Position numbers and translations under genes: made by a program. The notes beneath the pieces are model-generated. The model did not search any database. It worked only from the letters and a program-made list of their open reading frames with translations, and was not told where the DNA came from. This document shows positions 53,374-61,730 of a stretch of 64,000 bases of DNA, piece after piece. Each line of letters begins with the position of its first letter. The first letter of the stretch is position 1. The stretch lies in NCBI RefSeq assembly GCF_002362315.1, contig NZ_MTZV01000004.1, forward strand, positions 248,001 through 312,000, given 5' to 3'. This DNA is from Paraburkholderia acidicola. GTDB lineage: Bacteria; Pseudomonadota; Gammaproteobacteria; Burkholderiales; Burkholderiaceae.

Positions 53374-54468
53374 TCACGCGCTCTTGCGCACGACGAGCCG
53401 GTGCGGCAGCAGCACGCCCGGCACACTTGCGTGCGGATTCGCGAGCCGCTGCAACAGCAGACGCGCGGCGGTTTCGCCGAGTTCGCGCATCGGCTGGGCA
53501 ATCGTCGTGAGCGGTGGGTCGACCTGCGCGGCCAGCGAGATATCGTCGAAGCCGACCACCGCGATGTCGTCGGGCACGCGCCAGCCCGCTTCGCGCAACC
53601 CGGCGATCACGCCGATTGCGAGCGTGTCCGACACCGCGAACACCGCGTCCGGCGGATCGGCCAGTTGCATCAGCGCGGTCGCCGCCGCGCCGCCCGCCGC
53701 GTAGTCGAGATTCGTGACAGTCATGCGCCAGCGCGGGTCAGGCGCGATGCCCGCAGCGCACAGCGCACCGAGGTAGCCGAGCTCGCGGTGCTGCGCATAC
53801 AGATAGCTGTCGGCGGAATTGATCAACCCGATACGCCGATGGCCGCGCGCGAGCAGATGTCGCACCGCGTCGCCGGCGGCGGTGTAGTTATCGATACCGA
53901 CGTACGGCACACCAACCGACGTATCGAATTCGCAGCACGCGACCCACGGCAGCGTGTCCGAGTCTTCCGCGAGCGCCTGGTGAATCGCGGCCGGATCGAG
54001 ACAGATCGCGCCGTCCGCGCGATGTTGCCGCAGCAGGTCGAAGTAACTACGCTCGCGCCCGAGGTCCGCACCGGTGTCGCACAACAGCATGAAGTAGCCG
54101 TGCTCCCGCGCCACGCTGTCGATACCCCGCACGATCTCCGCATAGAACGGATTGCCGATGTCGGGGACCATCGTGAGCAGCAGGTGGCTTTCGGCCGTGC
54201 GCAGGTTGCGCGCGAGCTCATTAACGCGATAACCGCTCGCCTTGATCGCGGCGAGGACTCGGTCGCGTGTCGCCGGCCGCACGTTGTCATGGCCGTTGAG
54301 CACGCGCGACACCGTTGCGACCGACACGCCCGCCTGCTCCGCGACGCTAGCAATCGAATGGCGGCCGAATTCGGGCGCAGCGGTAGACAGGTCCGGCTTC
54401 CCGGAGCGTGACGCCGGGGCCGAAGAGATCGAACGCGGGGAACGTGATAGACGCGACGAGGTCGCCAC
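53374..54468 (-). CDS. LacI family transcriptional regulator of the sugar operon
   Basis: A 364-residue LacI/GalR-type repressor. The helix-turn-helix is SIASVAEQAGVSVATVSRVLNG at residues 38-59, followed by the hinge helix RATRDRVLAAI...RNLRTAES, and then a sugar-binding effector domain resembling ribose-binding proteins. There is an N-terminal 37-residue Ser/Arg-rich extension before the DNA-binding domain; a start at a later codon is possible. It heads the minus-strand operon of importer, isomerase and dehydrogenase genes. A perfect 18-bp palindrome 14 bp before its start is almost certainly its operator, giving autoregulation and operon control. Confidence 0.92.
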   Translation of the reverse strand: MATSSRLSRSPRSISSAPASRSGKPDLSTAAPEFGRHSIASVAEQAGVSVATVSRVLNGHDNVRPATRDRVLAAIKASGYRVNELARNLRTAESHLLLTMVPDIGNPFYAEIVRGIDSVAREHGYFMLLCDTGADLGRERSYFDLLRQHRADGAICLDPAAIHQALAEDSDTLPWVACCEFDTSVGVPYVGIDNYTAAGDAVRHLLARGHRRIGLINSADSYLYAQHRELGYLGALCAAGIAPDPRWRMTVTNLDYAAGGAAATALMQLADPPDAVFAVSDTLAIGVIAGLREAGWRVPDDIAVVGFDDISLAAQVDPPLTTIAQPMRELGETAARLLLQRLANPHASVPGVLLPHRLVVRKSA

Positions 54469-54481
54469 TGCTGTACTCCAG

Positions 54482-54499
54482 AATGTAATCGATTACATT
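54482..54499. promoter_or_regulatory. LacI-type operator, perfect 18-bp palindrome
   Basis: AATGTAATC|GATTACATT is an exact palindrome with a central CG, the typical LacI/GalR operator architecture. It is 14 bp in front of the LacI-family start, at the promoter of the operon that this regulator heads. Confidence 0.8.
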
Positions 54500-54729
54500 T
54501 TTGCCTGGCCGACGTGCGCTCCGCAAGTGCCATCGTCTAGGGATAAACACTGAGGCGGCCTGTCGGCAACCCGACAAGGCATCCGCCCGGTTTGGTACAA
54601 TCCGGCAGTTGCGCGGCCACTGCCTGCCGGCTGCCTACCGGATTTTCCGGCACCAGCGAAGCCGCCGCGTCCGCCGCACGGCGCCCGTCCCGATCGGGCC
54701 GCATTCAACCTAAAACCGCCGAACCCACC

Positions 54730-55383
54730 ATGAATATCGAGCAAGCGCGTTTCAACATGATCGAACAGCAGATCCGCCCCTGGGAAGTGCTCGACCAGGA
54801 CGTGTTGAACCTGCTGTCGATCGTCAAGCGCGAGAACTTCGTTCCCGCCATTCATCGCGATCTCGCCTTTGTCGACTTCGAAGTGCCGCTGCCGGCCGGC
54901 CAGCACATGCTCGCGCCGCGCGTCGAAGCGCGCGTGCTGCAGGAACTGGCGGTGAAGAAGCACGAAAGCGTGCTGGAAATCGGCTCCGGGTCGGGCTACA
55001 TGGCCGCACTGCTTGCGCACCGCGCGCAACACGTGCTGACCATCGACATCGAACCGGAACTTGCTGGGCTCGCGAAGCAGAACCTTGCCGCGAACGGCGT
55101 GCTGAACGCCGAAGTCGCCACCGGCGACGGCGCGCTGGGCTGGGCCTCGGCGGCGCCGTACGACGTGATCTGCGTGTCGGGCGGTCTGCCGGTGCTGCCG
55201 CAAGAGATTCTCGAACAACTGAAGGTAGGCGGCCGTCTGGCCGCATTCGTCGGCACGGCGCCGGTGATGAAGGCACAGATCATCACGCGTATCGATGAAA
55301 AGCAGTACCGCGTCGCCGACGTGTTCGAAACCTACGTCGAGCCGCTGACCAACGCGGTCCAGCCGCCGCGCTTCAAGTTCTAA
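54730..55383 (+). CDS. Protein-L-isoaspartate O-methyltransferase family protein
   Basis: A 217-residue S-adenosylmethionine-dependent methyltransferase of the Pcm family. The SAM motif is VLEIGSGSGYMAALLA at about residues 82-97, with LTIDIEPELAGLAKQNL (motif II), and the family's FVPAIHRDLAFVDFEVPLPAGQHML substrate region. Genuine Pcm repairs isoaspartyl residues in damaged proteins. This member is of the shorter group found in betaproteobacteria, often in front of a rhodanese and a TolC gene; its substrate is less certain. The ATG at 54730 gives MNIEQARFNMIEQQIRPWEV. The rhodanese gene follows 87 bp later. Confidence 0.88.
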   Translation: MNIEQARFNMIEQQIRPWEVLDQDVLNLLSIVKRENFVPAIHRDLAFVDFEVPLPAGQHMLAPRVEARVLQELAVKKHESVLEIGSGSGYMAALLAHRAQHVLTIDIEPELAGLAKQNLAANGVLNAEVATGDGALGWASAAPYDVICVSGGLPVLPQEILEQLKVGGRLAAFVGTAPVMKAQIITRIDEKQYRVADVFETYVEPLTNAVQPPRFKF

Positions 55384-55470
55384 AGCCGAATCTGGCTTGT
55401 CCGGCCGCGCGTCGCCTATGCGACTCCGCGGCCGGCGCACTTCACTACCCCACCCGTTCCGGATCAATCG

Positions 55471-55794
55471 ATGCAAAACCTGACCGCCCCCGCTCTCGCC
55501 GAATGGCTCGCCGACAAGTCGCGTGCCGCACCTGTCCTGCTGGATGTGCGCGAGCCGTGGGAAGTCACGACGGCGCAGATCGCGGGCAGCGTGTCGATTC
55601 CGATGCGCGAGATTCCGGCGCGCAGCGAAGAACTCGAAGACGATGCGCAGATTGTCTGCGTGTGCCATCACGGCGCACGTAGCGCGCAAGTCGCGATGTT
55701 CCTCGAATCGCGTGGCTATCAACACGTGTTCAATCTGCAGGGCGGCATCGACGCATGGTCGCGTCAGGTCGACTCGTCGGTTCCTACGTACTAA
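55471..55794 (+). CDS. Rhodanese-like domain protein
   Basis: A 107-residue single-domain sulfurtransferase. The active-site loop is C65-H-H-G-A-R70, the C-x4-R loop of rhodaneses, with the preceding strand IVCVC. The family core VLLDVREPWEVTTAQIAGSVSIPMREIP and the closing LQGGIDAWSRQVD are complete. Such proteins move sulfane sulfur to thiols or small acceptors; GlpE and PspE are relatives. It stands directly after the methyltransferase gene and ends one base before the convergent aminotransferase gene, so the two genes are tail to tail with no terminator between. Confidence 0.92.
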   Translation: MQNLTAPALAEWLADKSRAAPVLLDVREPWEVTTAQIAGSVSIPMREIPARSEELEDDAQIVCVCHHGARSAQVAMFLESRGYQHVFNLQGGIDAWSRQVDSSVPTY

Positions 55795-55795
55795 C

Positions 55796-57133
55796 TCATT
55801 CCGTCTCGCGCAATACCTCCGCAACCGTGCGGAAGATTTCATCGATCTGCCCTTCCTCGATGATGAGCGGCGGCGAGAACGCGAGGATGTCGCCGGTATA
55901 GCGCGTCAACACGCCCTTCTGATAGCAGCGCAGGAACACTTCAGCCGCCCGCGCGCCGGGCGCACCGTCGCGCGGCGCGAGTTCCACGCCACCCACGAGC
56001 CCAAGGTTGCGCACGTCGATGACATGACGCTCGCCGCGCAGCCGATGGATTGCCTGCTCGAAGATCGGCGCCATCCGCGCCGCACGTTCGAATAACCCCT
56101 CGCGCTCGTAGAGATCGATCGTGGCGCAGGCAGCGGCGGCGGCAATTGGGTGCCCCGAATACGTATAGCCGTGAAACAGTTCGATGCCCGCGGGCGCCCC
56201 GTCGACGATCGAATCGTGAATCCGCGCGCTCGCGGCAACCGCACCTAGCGGTGCCGCGGCATTGTTGGTGCCCTTGGCCATCGTCAGCAGATCGGGCGTG
56301 ACGCCGAAATACTGCGCGGCGAACGGCGTACCGAGTCGCCCCCAACCCGTGATCACTTCATCGAAGATCAGCAGAATGCCGTGCTTCGTGCAGATCTCGC
56401 GTAGCCGCTGCAGATAGCCCTGCGGCGGAATCAGCACGCCCGTCGAACCGGCCACCGGCTCGACGATCACCGCCGCGATCGTCGATGCATCGTGCAGCGT
56501 GACGATGCGCTCGAGTTCATCCGCCAGATGTGCGCCCCAGGCGGGCTGGCCTTTCGAGAACGCCGCCTCCTTGATATTCAGCGTATGTGGCAGATGATCG
56601 ACCGCGGGCAGCAAGCCGCCTGAAAACGTCTTCCGGTTCGGCGCAATACCGCCCACCGAAATCCCGCCGAAACCCACCCCGTGATACCCGCGCTCGCGTC
56701 CGACAAAGCGCGTGCGCTGTCCTTCGCCTCGCGAGCGGTGATAGGCGAGCGCGATTTTCAGCGCGGTATCGACGGCTTCCGACCCGGAGTTCACGAAGAA
56801 GATGTGCTTGAGGTCGCCGGGCGTGTGCTTCGCGATCTTCGTCGCGGCTTCGAATGCCTTCGGGTGGCCCATCTGGAACGTCGGTGCGAAGTCCATCTCC
56901 GCAGCCTGCGCCTGAACGGCGGCGACGATCTCGTCGCGACAGTGCCCCGCGTTGACGCACCACAGCCCCGCCGTGCCGTCGAGAATCTGCCGTCCGTCGT
57001 GCGACGTGTAGTACATCCCCTTCGCGCTCACGAGCAGGCGCGGCGCGCTCTTGAACTGTCGGTTGGCGGTGAACGGCATCCAGAATGCGGACAGATCGGG
57101 GGTGCTGGCGTAAGGCGTGGAGCGCTCGGTCAT
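55796..57133 (-). CDS. Class III aminotransferase, probably omega-amino acid:pyruvate
   Basis: A PLP-dependent transaminase of 445 residues. The start WMPFTANRQFKSAPRLLVSAKGMYY and LLDGTAGLWCVNAGH are typical of omega-amino acid:pyruvate (beta-alanine) aminotransferases. The class III signature ILLIFDEVITGWGRLG and the PLP lysine in TMAKGTNNAAAPLGAV are present. In Burkholderiales the gene often works with a methylmalonate-semialdehyde dehydrogenase, which is not here, so the physiological amine (beta-alanine, GABA or a polyamine) is open. It is transcribed alone, away from urtA, with a 397-bp divergent spacer. Confidence 0.9.
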   Translation of the reverse strand: MTERSTPYASTPDLSAFWMPFTANRQFKSAPRLLVSAKGMYYTSHDGRQILDGTAGLWCVNAGHCRDEIVAAVQAQAAEMDFAPTFQMGHPKAFEAATKIAKHTPGDLKHIFFVNSGSEAVDTALKIALAYHRSRGEGQRTRFVGRERGYHGVGFGGISVGGIAPNRKTFSGGLLPAVDHLPHTLNIKEAAFSKGQPAWGAHLADELERIVTLHDASTIAAVIVEPVAGSTGVLIPPQGYLQRLREICTKHGILLIFDEVITGWGRLGTPFAAQYFGVTPDLLTMAKGTNNAAAPLGAVAASARIHDSIVDGAPAGIELFHGYTYSGHPIAAAAACATIDLYEREGLFERAARMAPIFEQAIHRLRGERHVIDVRNLGLVGGVELAPRDGAPGARAAEVFLRCYQKGVLTRYTGDILAFSPPLIIEEGQIDEIFRTVAEVLRETE

Positions 57134-57252
57134 GTTTCATTCTCCTTGAAGTGGCGAGGGTCGAGAATCGGTCTTCCAGTGTAGGCAGACGCACGCGCGT
57201 GCACAACGGGGCGGCGACGATGCACCGCAGCCATCCATCGATGGCTGACATG

Positions 57253-57289
57253 CGCTTCGTTGCGGTGCGCACCGCGCCGCAACGAAGCG
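57253..57289. promoter_or_regulatory. 13-bp inverted repeat with 11-bp spacer
   Basis: The arms CGCTTCGTTGCGG (57253-57265) and CCGCAACGAAGCG (57277-57289) are exact reverse complements. No T run follows, so it is more likely a protein-binding site or a messenger hairpin than a terminator. It lies 120 bp in front of the aminotransferase start and 118 bp before the sigma-54 promoter. Confidence 0.55.
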
Positions 57290-57406
57290 GCGCAAACGCC
57301 GCTGCACCAGTTTCGCGCCCAGCGCGCATCGAACCGCGCCGGGCACAGCCGCTTCACAGCACGACTTGCAGCACGACTCGCGCGTCTGAACCCCATCCAC
57401 TCACGC

Positions 57407-57421
57407 TGGCATATGCCTTGC
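57407..57421 (+). promoter_or_regulatory. Sigma-54 (RpoN) type promoter of urtA
   Basis: TGGCATATGCCTTGC has GG at 57408-57409 and GC at 57420-57421, exactly the -24/-12 spacing of sigma-54 promoters, and only two departures from the TGGCACG-N4-TTGC consensus. Transcription would start near 57433, about 100 bp before urtA. Urea uptake is a nitrogen-controlled function, so RpoN with NtrC is expected. Confidence 0.75.
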
Positions 57422-57530
57422 AGTAACGGTCCGGCAAGCCATGCGGCGCTACACATTTCACGCATGCCGCCGCCGTCGCGGTCGTCGCTGACGTCCATAA
57501 CACTCAACTATCCATGGCAAGGGGAAATAC

Positions 57531-58829
57531 ATGAAACGTCGTAGTCTGCTGAAGCTCGGCTCCATGAGCGGCGCACTTGCGCTCGCGGGTCAAAGCCCGT
57601 TCGCGCGCGCGCAGTCGGGCAGCGGCCCGATCAAGGTCGGCATCCTGCACTCCCTGTCGGGCACGATGGCGATCTCGGAGACGTCGCTGAAAGACACGGC
57701 GTTGATGACCATCGCCGAGATCAACGCGAGCGGCGGTGTGCTCGGACGCAAGATCGAACCGGTCGTTGTCGACCCGGCGTCGAACTGGCCGCTGTTCGCC
57801 GAGAAGGCGCGTCAGCTGATCACCCAGGACAAGTGCGCAGTCGTGTTCGGCTGCTGGACCTCGGTGTCGCGCAAGTCGGTGCTGCCGGTGTTCGAAGAAC
57901 TGAACGGCCTGCTGTTCTACCCGGTGCAGTACGAAGGCGAAGAAATGTCGCGCAACGTGTTCTATACCGGCGCAGCGCCGAACCAGCAGGCGATTCCCGC
58001 CACCGAATATCTGATGAGCGCCGAAGGCGGCGGTGCGAAGCGCTTCTTCCTGCTCGGCACCGACTATGTCTATCCGCGCACGACGAACAAGATCCTGCGT
58101 GCGTTCCTGAAGTCGAAAGGCGTGCAGGACGCGGACATCCAGGAGGTCTACACGCCGTTCGGTCACAGCGACTATCAGACCATCGTCGCGAACATCAAGA
58201 CGTTCTCGCAGGGCGGTAAGACGGCCGTGATCTCGACGGTGAACGGCGATTCGAACGTGCCGTTCTACAAGGAACTCGGTAATCAGGGTTTGAAGGCAAC
58301 CGATGTACCGGTCGTCGCGTTCTCGGTTGGCGAAGAAGAGCTGCGCGGCATCGATACGAAACCGCTGGTCGGCAACCTCGCCGCATGGAACTACTTCATG
58401 TCGCTGCGCAATCCGACCAACGAGAAGTTCAAGAAGCAATGGGCCGACTGGGTTAAATCGCAGAACCTGCCGGGCGGTACGAAGCGCGTCACCAACGATC
58501 CGATGGAAGCGACGTGGGTCGGCATCCACATGTGGAAGCAGGCCGTCGAGAAAGCGAAGAGCACCGACGTCGACAAGGTGCGCGTCGCGATGATCGGCCA
58601 GAAGGTAGCAGCACCGTCGGGCTTCACGCTCGAGATGGACGGTAACCACCATCTGCACAAGCCGGTGATGATCGGTGAAGTACGCGCCGATGGGCAGTTC
58701 AATGTCGTGTGGCGCACCAAGACGACGATCCGTGCGCAACCGTGGAGTCCGTATATCGCGGGCAATGCGGGCAAGCCGGATGTCGTCAGTTCGATCCCCG
58801 CGTTCTTGCGGCGCTCGCGCGTTGCGTAA
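57531..58829 (+). CDS. urtA: Urea ABC transporter substrate-binding protein
   Basis: Captures urea in the periplasm at high affinity. The 432-residue protein has a twin-arginine-like leader (KRRSLLKLGSMSGALALAG, cleavage near residue 27) and the UrtA-specific start of the mature domain IKVGILHSLSGTMAISETSLKDTALM. It also has VFGCWTSVSRKSVLPVFEELNGLLFYPVQYEGEE, which is the hallmark of UrtA/AmiC-like urea and short-chain amide binders. It heads the urtABCDE operon, driven by the sigma-54 promoter upstream. The 77-bp gap to urtB is the usual place for an mRNA processing hairpin, but I do not see a strong one. Confidence 0.97.
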   Translation: MKRRSLLKLGSMSGALALAGQSPFARAQSGSGPIKVGILHSLSGTMAISETSLKDTALMTIAEINASGGVLGRKIEPVVVDPASNWPLFAEKARQLITQDKCAVVFGCWTSVSRKSVLPVFEELNGLLFYPVQYEGEEMSRNVFYTGAAPNQQAIPATEYLMSAEGGGAKRFFLLGTDYVYPRTTNKILRAFLKSKGVQDADIQEVYTPFGHSDYQTIVANIKTFSQGGKTAVISTVNGDSNVPFYKELGNQGLKATDVPVVAFSVGEEELRGIDTKPLVGNLAAWNYFMSLRNPTNEKFKKQWADWVKSQNLPGGTKRVTNDPMEATWVGIHMWKQAVEKAKSTDVDKVRVAMIGQKVAAPSGFTLEMDGNHHLHKPVMIGEVRADGQFNVVWRTKTTIRAQPWSPYIAGNAGKPDVVSSIPAFLRRSRVA

Positions 58830-58906
58830 GTGAACCGACGGTACGGCATCGGCTTGTGAAGCGATGCCGTACCGACTGCAGTGCTGTTTTATTTCCGAAG
58901 GCCACT

Positions 58907-60532
58907 ATGGCGTTTCCTTTTTCAGGGCTGCTGCGCCGATCCGTCGGCACTGTCCTTGTCGCGGTACTCGCCGGTGCGCCGCTCGCCGCATTCGCGCTGA
59001 CGCCAGCTGATGTCGCACCGCTCGCCGCCGACGACTTCGACGCGAAGTCCGCCGCGATCGACAAGCTGATCGCCACTCACGATGCAACGTCGCTTGCGTT
59101 GCTGAAAGCGCTGTCCGAAGACAACGCGCTCGCCACCGACGGCGGCGAAGTGCTGATCCTCGATGGCGACACCGCACACGATGCCGCGACCGGCAAGACC
59201 GTCGCCGCCGGCGATGCGCAGCCTGTCACGCTGAACAATCTGCTGCGCTCAAAGGTAACGGGCGCACTGTCGGGCCTGCAACTCGACTCACCTGACGTCG
59301 AAGCACGCCGCGCCGCGATCGGCGCACTGCTGAAAAACCCCGACCCCGCGATGAAGCCGCTGATCGACGCGGCCCGTGCGAAGGAAACCGACCCCACGCT
59401 GAAGAAGCGCCTCGACACGCTGTGGGCGATGACCGCCCTGCACAATCCCGATGTCGCGACACGACTCGAAGCGGTCAAGCTCGTCGCGGCGCGCCATGAT
59501 CTCGACATGTATGAACTGTTGCGTCCGCTCGTCGCGAAGAAGCCTGACGGCAGTTTTGCGGAGAGCGACGCGGGCATTCGCACAGTCGCTCAACAGGGTC
59601 TCGATGCGCTCGATTCGATCCAGCGCCGCAGCGAGATCGCCGGTACGTTGTTCGCGGGGCTATCGCTTGGCAGCGTGTTGCTGCTCGCAGCGCTCGGGCT
59701 GGCGATCACCTATGGTCTGATCGGTGTGATCAATATGGCGCACGGCGAATTCCTGATGATCGGCGCCTACGCGACCTATGCGGTGCAGAACTTTATCCAG
59801 CACCACGCGCCGGGCTCGTTCGACTGGTATCCGCTGTTCGCGGTGCCTGCTTCGTTCGTTGCGGCTGCGGTTGTCGGCATCGTGCTGGAGCGGCTCGTGT
59901 TGAAACATCTGTATGGCCGACCGCTCGAAACGCTGCTCACGACCTTCGGCGTGAGCCTGATCCTGATCCAGGCGACGCGCATGATCTTCGGCGCGCAGAA
60001 CGTGCAGGTCGTCAACCCGTCATGGATGAGCGGCGGCGTCACCGTGCTGCCGAATCTGATCCTGCCGTACAACCGCCTCGCTATTCTTGCGTTCTCACTG
60101 ATCGTCGTTGGTATCGCGTGGGCTGTGCTGACGAAGACGCGGCTCGGGTTGTTCGTGCGTGCGGTCACGCAGAACCGGCGCATGGCCGCGTGCGTCGGTG
60201 TGAAAACCGCGCGCGTCGATTCGTATGCGTTTGCATTCGGCGCGGGCATCGCCGGGCTCGGCGGCTGCGCGCTCTCGCAGATCGGCAATGTCGGCCCCGA
60301 CCTCGGCCAGAGCTACATCATCGATTCGTTCATGGCGGTCGTGCTGGGTGGTGTCGGGCAACTGGCCGGTACTGTGCTCGGCGGGTTCGGGCTCGGGCTC
60401 GTCAGCAAGGCAATCGAACCGTTCTGGGGCGCCGTGCTCGCGAAGATCGCGGTGCTCGTGCTGATCGTGCTGTTCATCCAGAAGCGTCCTCAAGGCATGT
60501 TCGCCCTGAAGGGCCGCAGCGCGGAGGCTTGA
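58907..60532 (+). CDS. urtB: Urea ABC transporter permease UrtB
   Basis: First membrane subunit of the urea importer. The 541-residue protein has a signal peptide, then a periplasmic N-terminal region of about 200 residues that contains repeats of acidic and Ala-rich helices (LAADDFDAKSAAIDKLIATHD and ALGALLKNPDPAMKPL). The LivH-type permease follows, with about eight helices from LGLAITYGLIGVINMAHGEFLMIGAYATY to QKRPQGMFALKGR. The extension is typical of proteobacterial UrtB and is not a fusion error. The ATG at 58907 gives the signal peptide; longer frames upstream overlap urtA. The gap to urtC is one base. Confidence 0.95.
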   Translation: MAFPFSGLLRRSVGTVLVAVLAGAPLAAFALTPADVAPLAADDFDAKSAAIDKLIATHDATSLALLKALSEDNALATDGGEVLILDGDTAHDAATGKTVAAGDAQPVTLNNLLRSKVTGALSGLQLDSPDVEARRAAIGALLKNPDPAMKPLIDAARAKETDPTLKKRLDTLWAMTALHNPDVATRLEAVKLVAARHDLDMYELLRPLVAKKPDGSFAESDAGIRTVAQQGLDALDSIQRRSEIAGTLFAGLSLGSVLLLAALGLAITYGLIGVINMAHGEFLMIGAYATYAVQNFIQHHAPGSFDWYPLFAVPASFVAAAVVGIVLERLVLKHLYGRPLETLLTTFGVSLILIQATRMIFGAQNVQVVNPSWMSGGVTVLPNLILPYNRLAILAFSLIVVGIAWAVLTKTRLGLFVRAVTQNRRMAACVGVKTARVDSYAFAFGAGIAGLGGCALSQIGNVGPDLGQSYIIDSFMAVVLGGVGQLAGTVLGGFGLGLVSKAIEPFWGAVLAKIAVLVLIVLFIQKRPQGMFALKGRSAEA

Positions 60533-60533
60533 G

Positions 60534-61730
60534 ATGACAGCTGTCTCTACGTCGGCTTCTGCCTCCTCATCCTCTGCTTCGCTACCGGCGGCCACCGCCG
60601 CCGCGCGTGCGGTGCCGAGCGGCTTCGCGCTCGGCCTGCCGCCGCGTCCCGCGTTGCTGTCGCGTCGCGCGTGGCTTGCGCTGATCGCGCTGATTATCGT
60701 TATCGGGCTCGGTGTGCCGTTTGCTGCGCTCGTACTGCCGGAATCGAGTGCGTTTCATCTGTCGGCGTATGCGATGACGCTCAGTGGCAAGTTCATGTGC
60801 TACGCGATCGCGGCACTTGCGCTCGATCTCGTGTGGGGCTACTGCGGCATTCTGAGTCTGGGTCACGCGCTGTTTTTTGCGCTCGGCGGCTACGCGATCG
60901 GTATGTATCTGATGCGCGCGATCGGGCATGAAGGTAAGTACGGTAGTGATCTGCCTGACTTCATGGTGTTCCTCGACTGGCATGCGCTACCGTGGTACTG
61001 GCAAGGCACCGACCATCTCTGGTATGCGCTGTTGCTGGTGGTCGCGGTGCCTGCGGTGGTCGCGTGGGTGTTCGGGTTCTTTACGTTCCGCTCGCGTGTG
61101 AAGGGCGTGTATCTGTCGATCATTACGCAGGCGCTTACGTTCGCTGCGATGTTGCTGTTCTATCGCAACGAAACGGGCTTTGGCGGAAACAACGGCTTCA
61201 CCGACTTCAAGCGCATCGGCGGCTTTCCTGTCACTCATCCAGGTACCCGGACCGCGTTGTTGCTGATCACTTTCGCTGTGCTCGTGCTCGCGTTTCTCGG
61301 TGCGCGCGCCATCGTTACGTCGAAGCTCGGGCGCGTCGTTACCGCGGTGCGCGATGGCGAAACCCGGTTGATGTTTCTCGGCTATAGCCCGCTCGCTTAC
61401 AAGCTGTTCGTGTGGACGGTGTCGGCGGTGCTGTGTGGTATTGCTGGCGCGCTGTATGTGCCGCAGGTTGGCATCATCAACCCCGGTGAGATGTCGCCGG
61501 GTAATTCAATCGAAATGGCGATCTGGGTCGCGGTGGGCGGGCGCGGTACGTTGATCGGGCCGATCATCGGTGCGTTCGCGGTGAACGGTGCGAAGAGCTT
61601 TTTTACGGCGAATTTTCCTGAGTACTGGTTGTTTTTTCTGGGGCTGATCTTCGTGCTGGTGCCGCTCTTGCTGCCGAACGGCATCATGGGGTTAATCGAA
61701 CTCGTGACGCGCAGGAGGAATCGCTCATGA
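60534..61730 (+). CDS. urtC: Urea ABC transporter permease UrtC
   Basis: Second membrane subunit of the urea importer. The 398-residue protein is LivM-like with ten or so helices, the segment LDLVWGYCGILSLGHALFFALGGYAIGMYL and the YRNETGFGGNNGFTDFK extracellular loop, followed by AVRDGETRLMFLGYSPLAYKLFVW and the late GRGTLIGPIIGAFAVNGAKSFF. These wordings are those of UrtC rather than LivM. A Ser/Ala-rich leader of about 35 residues precedes the first helix. Its ATG is one base after the urtB stop, behind a GGAGG, and its stop overlaps the urtD ATG by four bases (ATGA). Confidence 0.96.
   Translation: MTAVSTSASASSSSASLPAATAAARAVPSGFALGLPPRPALLSRRAWLALIALIIVIGLGVPFAALVLPESSAFHLSAYAMTLSGKFMCYAIAALALDLVWGYCGILSLGHALFFALGGYAIGMYLMRAIGHEGKYGSDLPDFMVFLDWHALPWYWQGTDHLWYALLLVVAVPAVVAWVFGFFTFRSRVKGVYLSIITQALTFAAMLLFYRNETGFGGNNGFTDFKRIGGFPVTHPGTRTALLLITFAVLVLAFLGARAIVTSKLGRVVTAVRDGETRLMFLGYSPLAYKLFVWTVSAVLCGIAGALYVPQVGIINPGEMSPGNSIEMAIWVAVGGRGTLIGPIIGAFAVNGAKSFFTANFPEYWLFFLGLIFVLVPLLLPNGIMGLIELVTRRRNRS

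Larger units (their letters stand above)
57134..57530. other. 397-bp divergent spacer between the aminotransferase gene and urtA
   Basis: No gene is visible. It contains a 13-bp inverted repeat at 57253-57289 and a sigma-54-type promoter at 57407-57421. The leader of urtA then runs for about 110 bp. I did not find a convincing NtrC box. Confidence 0.5.

Noticed and set aside
57240..57300. NtrC binding site upstream of the sigma-54 promoter
   Set aside because: There is a GGTGCGCACC palindrome within the inverted-repeat region, but it lacks the GCAC-N5-GTGC-like spacing of NtrC sites, so I do not call it.
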